From Fusobacteriaceae bacterium UBA2433 (lineage in GTDB: Bacteria > Fusobacteriota > Fusobacteriia > Fusobacteriales > Fusobacteriaceae), in assembly GCA_002342785.1 (NCBI GenBank), contig DDQV01000073.1, forward strand, positions 1 to 13,409: a stretch of 13,409 bases of DNA. Direction: 5' to 3'. Within the stretch, counting starts at the first letter, position 1; every line of letters starts with the position of its first letter. Positions 7,537 to 13,409 of this stretch are shown here, in pieces. Made by a program: the position numbers and the translations under genes. The notes under the pieces were generated by a model. The model had not been told where the DNA came from, ran no database searches, and saw nothing but the letters and a program-made list of their open reading frames with translations.

Positions 7537-8871
7537 ATGAAAATAGTTATTATAGGTGGAGTAGCAGCAGGAATGAGTGCAGCAGCAAAGGCTAAAAGAA
7601 CAGATAAAAATGCAGAGGTTGTGGTATATGAAAAGGGTAGAGTTATATCTTTTGGAGCCTGTGGACTCCCTTATTATGTTGGGAATTTTTTTGAAGATCC
7701 TCAAAATATGGTTGCTAGAACTCCAGAACAATTTAAAAAATTAGGTGTAGAAGTAAATATAAATCATGAAGTTCTAAAGGTAGATGTAGAGAAAAAAATA
7801 GTAGTAGTTAAAAATTTAGAAACAGATAAAATTTTTGAAAGTTCATATGATAAATTGATGATAGCAACAGGGGCTAGTGCTATATTACCACCAGTTGAAG
7901 GTCTTGGAACTCTAGAAAATATCTTTACTTTAAAATCTATAGACGATGGGATCGATCTAAAAAAAGCTATGATGAAAGAGGAAAATAAAGATATCTTAAT
8001 AATTGGTGCAGGATATATATCTGTAGAAGTTATAGAAGCTGCAAAACAATTGGGAAAAAATGTAAGGGTTATCCAGAGGGGAAAGAGAATAATAGCTGCT
8101 TCCTTTGATTGTGAGATAACAGATATTATGGAAAAAGAGATAAGATCTCAAGGTGTAGAACTTCATTTAGAAGAGGTTGTAAAAAAAGTAGAGGGAAATA
8201 AAAAAGTAGAGAGGGTTGTTACTAATAAGGGTGTTTATAGTGCAGATATAGTAGTAATAGCAACTGGAGTGAGACCTACAACGGAATTTTTAGAGGGAAC
8301 AGGAATTGCTATGGAAAAAAAAGCTATAATAATAGATGAAGAGGGAAAAACATCTATAGATAGTATCTATTCTGCAGGAGACTGTGCTATGGTATATCAT
8401 AAGGTAAGAGAGAAAAATGTATATATCCCACTGGCTACTACAGCTAATAAGATTGGAAGGGTAGTAGGTGAAAATTTAGCTGGAGGTAAAAATAAATTTA
8501 ATGGAACTTTAGGTTCAGCTTGTATCAAGGTAATGGAATTAGAAGCAGGAAGAACAGGAATTACAGAGAAAGAAGCTAAATTAGATGGATTGAATTATAA
8601 AACTATAATAGTAAATGAAAAAAATCAAACTGATTATTATCCAGGACAAGAAGATATTTTAATAAAATTAATCTATGATGCTGAGACCAATGTAATTTTA
8701 GGTGGACAAATTATAGGAAAAAAAGGAGCGGTACTTAGAGTAGATGTACTTGCTATGGCAGTGGCTACCAAGATGAAAACTTCAGAGTTAGGAATGATGG
8801 ATTTTTGTTATGCTCCTCCATTTGCTAGAACATGGGACGCACTTAATATAACTGGAAATGCAGCAAAATAA
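7537..8871 (+). CDS. CoA-disulfide reductase / NADH oxidase-type FAD-dependent oxidoreductase
   Basis: A 444-residue flavoprotein of the pyridine nucleotide-disulfide family. FAD-binding GGVAAGMSAAAKA starts at residue 7, and the single redox cysteine sits at Cys42 in SFGACGLPYY. The NAD(P)H-binding GAGYIS is at 157-162, the second FAD contact SAGDCA near 279-284, and the dimerisation domain ends with CYAPPF (424-429). The tyrosine-containing motifs DYYPG (366-370) and CYAPPF resemble those of CoA-disulfide reductases. The family reduces CoA disulfide (CoADR) or O2 to water or peroxide (Nox), and sequence alone does not separate the two. There is no rhodanese extension. GGGAGG lies just upstream of the ATG. 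No promoter stands out in the 38-base gap after tsaB, so it is probably co-transcribed and ends the operon. In an anaerobe it would serve thiol balance or oxygen removal (inference). Confidence 0.93.
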   Translation: MKIVIIGGVAAGMSAAAKAKRTDKNAEVVVYEKGRVISFGACGLPYYVGNFFEDPQNMVARTPEQFKKLGVEVNINHEVLKVDVEKKIVVVKNLETDKIFESSYDKLMIATGASAILPPVEGLGTLENIFTLKSIDDGIDLKKAMMKEENKDILIIGAGYISVEVIEAAKQLGKNVRVIQRGKRIIAASFDCEITDIMEKEIRSQGVELHLEEVVKKVEGNKKVERVVTNKGVYSADIVVIATGVRPTTEFLEGTGIAMEKKAIIIDEEGKTSIDSIYSAGDCAMVYHKVREKNVYIPLATTANKIGRVVGENLAGGKNKFNGTLGSACIKVMELEAGRTGITEKEAKLDGLNYKTIIVNEKNQTDYYPGQEDILIKLIYDAETNVILGGQIIGKKGAVLRVDVLAMAVATKMKTSELGMMDFCYAPPFARTWDALNITGNAAK

Positions 8872-8876
8872 TAAAT

Positions 8877-8909
8877 AAAAAAATCCCTTTATTTCAAGGG
8901 ATTTTTTTT
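8877..8909. terminator. Bidirectional rho-independent terminator
   Basis: AAATCCCTT (8881-8889) pairs with AAGGGATTT (8896-8904) across a 6-base loop, flanked by A-run and T-run on either side. It ends the rightward operon and, read leftward, the unknown-function gene, whose stop codon is in the T-run. Confidence 0.94.
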
Positions 8910-9609
8910 ATTTATTTTTTGGTTCCTCTACAGATTCTTTTTCGCTATGAGGTTGTTGTTTAGGAATTGGTCTTCCAAACATCCATTCCATCTCTCTTCT
9001 AAGTCCAGTTAGATCGTATTCTTTTTCCTCAATAGTAAGTGTATTATTTTCAGGAAATAAGATGTGTCCCTCTTCTAAAGGTTCATTGATATCTAAGCTT
9101 AATTGTAATTTTATACCTGTTTTTATATTAAATGGTTTAAAGTCGCTTTTGATAGTTTTTATAATATTTTCTTTAGAGGCTAAGATAGCTTCTACCTCTT
9201 TAGGTTGAAATTTTCTTTTAGGTGGATAAGATGAAGTAAATAAAGTTTCAGATATTAAAAACTTTAATCCACTAGGAGTTTTTTCTAAAATATCTAGTGT
9301 ATATTCCCCTCTTTCACCAACAACAAATTTTTCAATATTGATTACTTTTCTACCATGACCAAACATATCTCTAGGAATTAATAGATCCCCACTAGATAAT
9401 AATTGATCACTAGGACTGTTAATTCTCATCTCAAAGTTAGTATCTCTATCTAATCCTTCAAATCCTAAATATATAGAAAGTTGAGGAATCCCAATTGGAA
9501 AAACAGGTTGAACTAAAGTATCAAATTGCCCAACAATATCAAAGCCATGACTCTTAGGATTAAATGTTGTTGCATGTGATGTTAAACAATGTTTTAATTT
9601 AATAGACAT
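8908..9609 (-). CDS. Conserved-type protein of unknown function (DUF6941-like fold, tentative)
   Basis: 233 residues, not confidently assigned. There is no signal peptide or membrane segment, and a single Cys. The central part (about residues 20-145) alternates short hydrophobic strands with polar turns: IVGQFDTL, PQLSIYLGFEGL, FEMRINSPS, KVINIEKFVVGERGEYTLDIL. This is the texture of a beta-sandwich, and faintly recalls DUF6941 proteins, which also open with a 'GxFDT...FP...PxLS' run. That link is a weak memory, not a search. The C-terminus ends in a low-complexity Lys/Glu/Pro tail. A GGAG site precedes the ATG, and it has its own promoter with a palindrome at the start site, so it is separately regulated. 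Function unknown. Confidence 0.8.
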   Translation of the reverse strand: MSIKLKHCLTSHATTFNPKSHGFDIVGQFDTLVQPVFPIGIPQLSIYLGFEGLDRDTNFEMRINSPSDQLLSSGDLLIPRDMFGHGRKVINIEKFVVGERGEYTLDILEKTPSGLKFLISETLFTSSYPPKRKFQPKEVEAILASKENIIKTIKSDFKPFNIKTGIKLQLSLDINEPLEEGHILFPENNTLTIEEKEYDLTGLRREMEWMFGRPIPKQQPHSEKESVEEPKNK

Positions 9610-9628
9610 AATATATCTCCTTTTAATA

Positions 9629-9642
9629 GGGTGGTATAACCC
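9629..9642. promoter_or_regulatory. GC-rich palindrome at the start site of the unknown-function gene
   Basis: GGGTGGTATAACCC reads as GGGTnnTAnnACCC in both directions. It lies immediately downstream of the -10 box (9643-9648) in otherwise very AT-rich sequence, so it covers the expected transcription start. Position and GC contrast suggest an operator; the regulator is unknown. Confidence 0.5.
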
Positions 9643-9671
9643 CTTATATTTTTTAGTATATTTTTTAACAA
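9643..9671 (-). promoter_or_regulatory. Sigma-70-type promoter of the unknown-function gene
   Basis: Minus-strand -35 TTGTTA (9671-9666) and -10 TATAAG (9648-9643) with exactly 17 bases between. The rest of the 160-base gap before the nucleotidyltransferase gene holds AT-rich sequence with nothing else recognised. Confidence 0.6.
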
Positions 9672-9769
9672 CTTTAGCTAATTAAAAAAAAATTAATTTT
9701 TCTAATTATTATAGTACAAGAATATCATAATTAGATATTTTTGTAAATATTCAAACCTTTTCTTTAAAA

Positions 9770-11047
9770 TTATTTTAATTTTGTAACTATATCTTTTGCT
9801 TTTTCTAGGGTAATAAATTTTTCCTCTAGTTGTAGTTTATATAGATAATTTAAGATCTTTTTAAAATCTTTTCCACTCTTAAATCCCCATGAAATTAGAT
9901 GATTTCCATTGACTATAGGAGTTAGCTCATCTTTTATCTCAAAGTAGATAGATCTCATCTTATGGATATTTTCTAGTTCTTGAGAGTTATCTAGGTATTC
10001 TCGGCCTAAAACGTCAGCTCTATAGATCTTTAAAAGTTTTAAGATATCCACCTTAGTAGAGATTTTTCTTAGGGTAATCTTATTGACTTTATTATTTAAC
10101 ATAAGGATCAGTGGTGTTTCATGATAAAAGATTAGATTAGAGGCTGAAGATATAAGTTTTTTATTTTCTGTAAATCTATATATTCTATTTAAAAACATAT
10201 CTTTTGATACTCTAGTATGTCCCTTAAAGTTATTTTTTTTTGTAAGATTTTTTCCAATGTCATGAAATAAAAGAGCTATCATTATATCTATTGTTCTTTC
10301 AGATAAAGTTAAGATATCTAAGGTCATAAGGGTGTGGGTAAGAACATCTCCTTCAGGATGAAATTTTTTATCTTGGATTATTTTTTTAGACTGATATAGA
10401 TTTGGAAATAATATTTTCAAACCTCCAACTTCATCTAATATTCTAAAAGTTTTAGATGGATTTTTATGGTATAAAAGAATTTTTTCTAATTCTCCCATGA
10501 TCCTTTCTTTTGGAATTTTTTCAATAAGATCAAAATTTTCTATAATTAAATTTTTTAAATTTTGTGAGAGTTTAAAATCTAATCTTCCTGCAAGTTCAAT
10601 TGTTCTAAATAATCTAAGGGGATCATCTAAAAAAGTTTTATAATCTATATATTTTAAAATTTTATCTTTGAGATCGACTCTACCATTATAAAGATCGATA
10701 GTTTTATCTGTCAAAGGATCGTAATAAAGGGAATTTATCGTAAGATCTCTATTTAAAATAGAACTTTTAATATCTAAAGTAGGATTAAATCCTTTTTTGT
10801 CTCTTGGTAGGGTTATTTCTAAATTTTCTATGAGATAAACCTTATATAAAGAACCTACTAGTTTCCAACTACCTAAACTATCTAAAATTTTTTCTAATTG
10901 TAGGGGAGAAACTCCTAAGATCTCTATATCGATATTTGAATTTTTCTTAATAGGTTTGTTATAGAGAAAAAGGTCTCTTACAGCACCTCCTACAACGTAT
11001 AAATGACCATCTATCTCACTAATTTTATTAGCTAATTCTATATACAT
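9770..11047 (-). CDS. CCA-adding enzyme / poly(A) polymerase family tRNA nucleotidyltransferase with HD domain
   Basis: 425 residues. The nucleotidyltransferase head begins at once with GGAVRD (20-25), then NIDIE (38-42), NRDLTIN (99-105), DDPLRLFR (141-148) and the GELEKIL helix (185-191). An HD domain follows, with [10 protein letters not shown] (230-239) and FHDIGK (261-266). The family adds CCA (or C or A alone in split systems) to tRNA 3' ends. In this class the first metal-binding carboxylate of the DxD pair is normally Asp; here Asn38 (codon AAT) is read instead, with Asp40 and Glu42 intact. The start at 11047 is chosen because AAAGGAG lies 5 bases upstream; an ATG seven codons earlier has no such site. 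Whether it is the cell's sole CCA enzyme or an A-adding or HD-phosphohydrolase relative cannot be told here. Confidence 0.9.
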
Positions 11048-11052
11048 CTCTA

Positions 11053-11059
11053 CTCCTTT
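11053..11059 (-). promoter_or_regulatory. Ribosome binding site deciding the nucleotidyltransferase start
   Basis: Minus-strand AAAGGAG, 5 bases before the ATG at 11047. It falls within the coding span of the longer alternative beginning at 11068 and so supports the shorter protein. Confidence 0.8.
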
Positions 11060-11084
11060 AGTTTTCATATGATAATAATAATTA

Positions 11085-11120
11085 TACCTTAGATAGAGGT
11101 AATTATCTATAGTTGTACCT
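11085..11120. repeat. Alternating inverted TACCT/AGGTA triplet upstream of the nucleotidyltransferase
   Basis: TACCT at 11085-11089, AGGTA at 11097-11101 and TACCT at 11116-11120 form two overlapping inverted repeats with 7- and 14-base spacers. The left copy overlaps a minus-strand TATAAT (11081-11086) that could be the gene's -10; no good -35 is seen. It could be a regulator site or a transcript hairpin. The rest of the 11121-11280 stretch is AT-rich with no gene recognised. Confidence 0.35.
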
Positions 11121-11287
11121 CATGATAAATTGTTACTATCTTCCTTCTAGTTATGTTACATAAAAAATAAAAATAAATAAAATTAATAGTTTTGAAAACA
11201 AATAAAAAATAATAAAAACTTTAGTTGTCTAGCCCTTAAGTCATTAGTATCTAAGAACAAAATAGAAAACAAGTGTTATTTTAATAT

Positions 11288-11316
11288 TTGACTTTTAAAA
11301 TAATAGATGTTATATT
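11288..11316 (+). promoter_or_regulatory. Strong sigma-70-type promoter of the FadL-family gene
   Basis: -35 TTGACT (11288-11293), exactly 17 bases, then -10 TATATT (11311-11316). Transcription would begin near 11323, leaving a leader of about 64 bases that contains a 9-base inverted repeat. Confidence 0.82.
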
Positions 11317-11319
11317 ACA

Positions 11320-11351
11320 CTAGTAATTAATAGAATAGTTGAAATTACTAG
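11320..11351. repeat. Perfect 9-base inverted repeat in the fadL-type leader/start region
   Basis: CTAGTAATT (11320-11328) and AATTACTAG (11343-11351) are exact inverted copies with a 14-base spacer. They straddle the expected start of transcription. No T-run follows, so it is not a terminator; an operator or a leader hairpin fits better. Its right part contains TAGTTGAAA (11336-11344), which recurs in the downstream tetR promoter. Confidence 0.6.
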
Positions 11352-11386
11352 ACTATTAAAATAAAAGGGGAAAAAAGGGAGAGAAG

Positions 11387-12604
11387 ATGAAAAAAATTAT
11401 ATTTGGATGCCTAGCTTTACTTAGCGTAGCATCATATGGAGCCAGTGTAGATGCACTAGCTAACTCAACACCAGCATATTTTGGTAATCCAGCTCAAAAT
11501 GCTACATTAACAACGGAAGCCGCTTATTATAATCCGGCAGGATTAGTTCATTTAGAAGATGGGAACTATATGACTATGGGTGGACAACTATCTAATACTA
11601 CCTATGAGATGGATGAAAATGGAGAAAGCTATAAGGGAAATGACCCAATTGGGATGATACCTAGTTTAGCTTATATCCATAAAAAGGGAGATAAAGCATT
11701 TTATGTTAATGTTGGAGGAGCAGCAGGAGGACCAACTTTAGATTATGAAGATGGAGTACCTTTGTTGAGTTCTTTATTAACAACTGGAGAAGGAACTATT
11801 GAAGGGAAAAATGCCTATGCCATGGCAAATATTGGAACAGCATATAAATTAAATAATAAATGGTCGGTAGGAGCAGGGATAAAATATATCTACGCTATAA
11901 GAACTATAGATATAGAAACTACAGATGGATCTGTAGCATTAGGATTTTCACCTGCCGATGGAAGTTATGACGCAGAGAGAATTGCCCAAGGATTTGGTGG
12001 AACTTTTGGTATAAATTATAAAGCTAGTGATAGACTAAATATGGCAATGACATATAATACAAAGGTTAAATTAGAATTTGAAACTGAGGTTACTAGTGGA
12101 AGCAGTAATTTAGCTAATACTATAAATTTTATAAATAATTTAGATCCAACTAATGCATTAGCTCCTCTTGGAGATGGAGATAAAAGATGGAGAGATCTTC
12201 CTGCTGAATTAAAGTATGGAGCATCATATAAGATGAATGACAAGTGGACAGTAATGGGTGGAGGAAATTATTATTTCGTTTCAGAAGCTGACACAGATGG
12301 TAAAGATGGATTTAAAAATGGATGGGATGTAAATATAGGTACAGAGTATCAAGTATCTGAAAAGTGGACTTTAACTACTGGATATAACTATGCAGATACA
12401 GGTGCAACTGATGAAACATTTAATGATACAGAGTTTGCATTAAATTCAAATATATATACAGTGGGAGCTAAATTTCAACAAAATCCTAGTTTAGAGTGGA
12501 CATTTGGAGTTATGTACGCAGATTATATCGATCATGAGGTAGATGGAGTAGAATATAGTAAAAATATAATTGCTTATGCAATAGGTGCATCATATAAATT
12601 CTAA
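11387..12604 (+). CDS. FadL/OmpP1/TodX-family outer-membrane transport protein
   Basis: A 405-residue secreted beta-barrel protein. A Sec signal peptide is clear (MKKIIFGCLALLSVASYGA, likely cut after Ala19). The mature N-terminus has the plug-type start of the family, with EAAYYNPAGLVHL (NPAG at residues 49-52). The rest alternates strands ending in aromatic residues with Gly/Asn/Asp turns (YKLNNKWSVGAGIKYIYA, YKMNDKWTVMGGGNYYF, YQVSEKWTLTTGYNYA), and the chain ends in Phe (ASYKF) as barrel assembly requires. Family members carry long-chain fatty acids or other hydrophobic compounds across the outer membrane; the ligand here is not readable from sequence. The gene has a strong promoter and its own terminator, so it is monocistronic and likely well expressed. 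GGGAG precedes the ATG. A TetR-type gene follows. Confidence 0.92.
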   Translation: MKKIIFGCLALLSVASYGASVDALANSTPAYFGNPAQNATLTTEAAYYNPAGLVHLEDGNYMTMGGQLSNTTYEMDENGESYKGNDPIGMIPSLAYIHKKGDKAFYVNVGGAAGGPTLDYEDGVPLLSSLLTTGEGTIEGKNAYAMANIGTAYKLNNKWSVGAGIKYIYAIRTIDIETTDGSVALGFSPADGSYDAERIAQGFGGTFGINYKASDRLNMAMTYNTKVKLEFETEVTSGSSNLANTINFINNLDPTNALAPLGDGDKRWRDLPAELKYGASYKMNDKWTVMGGGNYYFVSEADTDGKDGFKNGWDVNIGTEYQVSEKWTLTTGYNYADTGATDETFNDTEFALNSNIYTVGAKFQQNPSLEWTFGVMYADYIDHEVDGVEYSKNIIAYAIGASYKF

Positions 12605-12610
12605 TTATTT

Positions 12611-12637
12611 AGGGAGGCTCTTAGGAGTTTCCCTTTT
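12611..12637 (+). terminator. Rho-independent terminator after the FadL-family gene
   Basis: AGGGAGGCTC (12611-12620) pairs with GAGTTTCCCT (12625-12634) across a TTAG loop, including two G-T pairs, followed by a short T-run. It begins 6 bases after the stop codon. Confidence 0.85.
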
Positions 12638-12691
12638 ATATAAAATTACAAAAAAAAATTATTTTTTAAATTATAACCTTATATATAATAG

Positions 12692-12705
12692 TAGTTGAAA
12701 AACTA
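12692..12705. promoter_or_regulatory. Palindromic motif overlapping the tetR -35 box
   Basis: TAGTTGAAAAACTA has 5-base inverted arms around GAAA and covers the -35 TTGAAA of the regulator's promoter. Its left nine bases are identical to 11336-11344 in the FadL-type gene's leader, making it a candidate operator for the TetR-family protein. Confidence 0.4.
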
Positions 12706-12723
12706 AAAAACCAATGTTATAAT
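12695..12723 (+). promoter_or_regulatory. Sigma-70-type promoter of the TetR-family gene
   Basis: -35 TTGAAA (12695-12700), exactly 17 bases, then a perfect -10 TATAAT (12718-12723). A second inverted pair, GTTATAA (12716-12722) and TTATAAC (12742-12748), spans the -10 and the start site. Confidence 0.8.
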
Positions 12724-12774
12724 ACAATAATATTTAAAATTTTATAACTAGAAAAGAAAAATGGAGGAGAAAAA

Positions 12775-13353
12775 ATGCCAAAAAAACCCATATTCACAAG
12801 AGAGCAAATAATAGACAAAGCTTTTAACATGTTAGAGAAGGGTAGTCTAGAAAATATTACGGCTAGAAGTTTAGCTAAGGAATTAAATTGTTCTCCTGCT
12901 CCTATTTACGGTCTATTTATATCAATGGACGAATTAAAAAAAGAATTGATAAATAGAGCTAAAAATTTATTTTTGACATATGTGAGCAAGGGAGAGGAAG
13001 AGGTGCCATTTCTAAATATAGGGATGGGGATCTGTAAGTTTGCAAGGGAGGAAAAACAATTATTTAAATCTATATTTTTGAGAAATAGTTCTTATAGTAC
13101 CTTGATATCTGAGTTTCATAAAATTATTTTTGAAGAGATGAAAAAAGATAAAAGATTTGATAGCTTGCCAGTTGATGTCAAAGAAACTTTAACAATCGAT
13201 TGTTGGACATATGCACATGGATTATCTACTCTTATTGCGACAGGTTATTTTAAAACTCCATCGGATAATTTTATAAGAAGAAGACTCATAAGTGGACCTG
13301 CATCAATTATATATTATCACCTAGGAATAAAAAAAGAGAATCAATTAAGATGA
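12775..13353 (+). CDS. TetR/AcrR-family transcriptional regulator
   Basis: 192 residues, normal for the family. The N-terminal DNA-binding domain fits well: FTREQIIDKAFNMLEKGSLENITARSLAKELNCSPAPIYGLF (about residues 7-48), with the helix-turn-helix at about 28-48 and the typical 'IYGLF' end of the recognition helix. The C-terminal ligand-binding part is helical and less conserved, as usual; no ligand can be named. GGAGG lies 7 bases before the ATG. It follows the FadL-type gene, separated by that gene's terminator, and has its own promoter with palindromes over the -35 and -10 boxes, which suggests autorepression. Control of the adjacent outer-membrane gene is inferred from proximity and a shared 9-base motif. 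The gene ends at a strong terminator. Confidence 0.93.
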   Translation: MPKKPIFTREQIIDKAFNMLEKGSLENITARSLAKELNCSPAPIYGLFISMDELKKELINRAKNLFLTYVSKGEEEVPFLNIGMGICKFAREEKQLFKSIFLRNSSYSTLISEFHKIIFEEMKKDKRFDSLPVDVKETLTIDCWTYAHGLSTLIATGYFKTPSDNFIRRRLISGPASIIYYHLGIKKENQLR

Positions 13354-13354
13354 T

Positions 13355-13386
13355 AAAAATGAGCAAAATAAATTGCTCATTTTTTT
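13355..13386 (+). terminator. Rho-independent terminator after the TetR-family gene
   Basis: AAAAATGAGCAA (13355-13366) pairs with TTGCTCAT plus Ts (13373-13384) across a 6-base loop, with a T-run to 13386. It begins directly after the stop codon; a leftward reading would also have Ts, so it may act both ways. Confidence 0.92.
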
Positions 13387-13390
13387 ATTT

Positions 13391-13409
13391 ATTATTATTA
13401 TTATTATTA
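13391..13409. repeat. ATT trinucleotide microsatellite at the window edge
   Basis: Six complete ATT units run to the end of the window and may continue beyond it. It lies just past the terminator, outside any recognised gene. Confidence 0.85.

Noticed and set aside
7516..7731. Cys-rich open frame on the minus strand over the start of the flavoenzyme
   Set aside because: Cys and Tyr runs arise from the complement of GCA/GCT-rich FAD-binding codons; no ribosome site.
9680..9706. Possible terminator between the nucleotidyltransferase and the unknown-function gene
   Set aside because: The stem would be about five A-T pairs; too weak to call although a T-run follows on the minus strand.
11070..11087. 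Fur-box-like TGATAATAATAAT sequence upstream of the nucleotidyltransferase
   Set aside because: Partial match only, and such strings are expected by chance at this AT content; the gene has no iron role.
11396..11412. Possible lipoprotein lipobox (IIFGC) in the FadL-type signal peptide
   Set aside because: Cys8 lies before the hydrophobic core rather than after it, so an ordinary Sec signal peptide fits.
12016..12243. Open frame on the minus strand inside the FadL-type gene
   Set aside because: Antisense to a clear barrel protein, no independent support.
1..13409. CRISPR array, tRNA, rRNA, transposase or integrase
   Set aside because: No regularly spaced repeats, cloverleaf-like sequence, or mobile-element protein motifs were seen.

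Overview
The window is a very AT-rich stretch of bacterial chromosome. It has strong Shine-Dalgarno sites, AGA-dominated arginine codons and short intergenic gaps. Low-GC, Firmicute-like genes sit beside clear signs of an outer membrane: a heptose-1-phosphate adenylyltransferase for LPS and a FadL/OmpP1-type beta-barrel. That mix points to a member of the Fusobacteriota (a Fusobacterium, Cetobacterium, Ilyobacter or Psychrilyobacter-like organism). The phylum is an inference and the genus cannot be fixed from here. No tRNA, rRNA, CRISPR array, insertion sequence or integrase was recognised.

Layout. (1) 1-4533, plus strand: a large SNF2-family helicase and a translationally coupled partner. 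The C-terminal ~145 residues of the partner look like the XPB/Ssl2-type beta-strand domain of helicase-associated proteins. The pair ends at a bidirectional hairpin terminator shared with the next, convergent gene. (2) 4575-5764: an XRE-HTH/S24 (LexA/CI-like) self-cleaving repressor on the minus strand, divergent from a small, highly charged coiled-coil protein. The repressor's -10 box overlaps a near-perfect 16-bp palindrome, suggesting autoregulation. (3) 5868-8871, plus strand: a probable operon of hldE/rfaE2-type adenylyltransferase, tsaE, tsaB and a CoA-disulfide reductase/NADH oxidase-type flavoenzyme, closed by a second bidirectional terminator. (4) 8908-11047, minus strand: a conserved-type protein of unknown function with its own promoter and a GC-rich palindrome at the start site, and upstream of it a CCA-adding-enzyme/poly(A)-polymerase-type nucleotidyltransferase with an HD domain. 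The latter has Asn where the first catalytic Asp is expected. (5) 11387-13353, plus strand: a FadL-family outer-membrane protein and a TetR-family regulator, each with a strong sigma-70-type promoter and its own terminator. Their promoter regions share a TAGTTGAAA-containing inverted motif, so the regulator may control both.

How it works together. Region 3 mixes housekeeping functions: t6A tRNA modification (TsaE/TsaB; TsaD and TsaC are not in the window), LPS core heptose activation and thiol/oxygen stress handling. Region 4 adds tRNA 3'-end maturation. Regions 1, 2 and 5 are the more accessory-looking parts. The least described item is the SNF2 plus XPB-like-domain gene pair; its role is unknown and is not claimed here.
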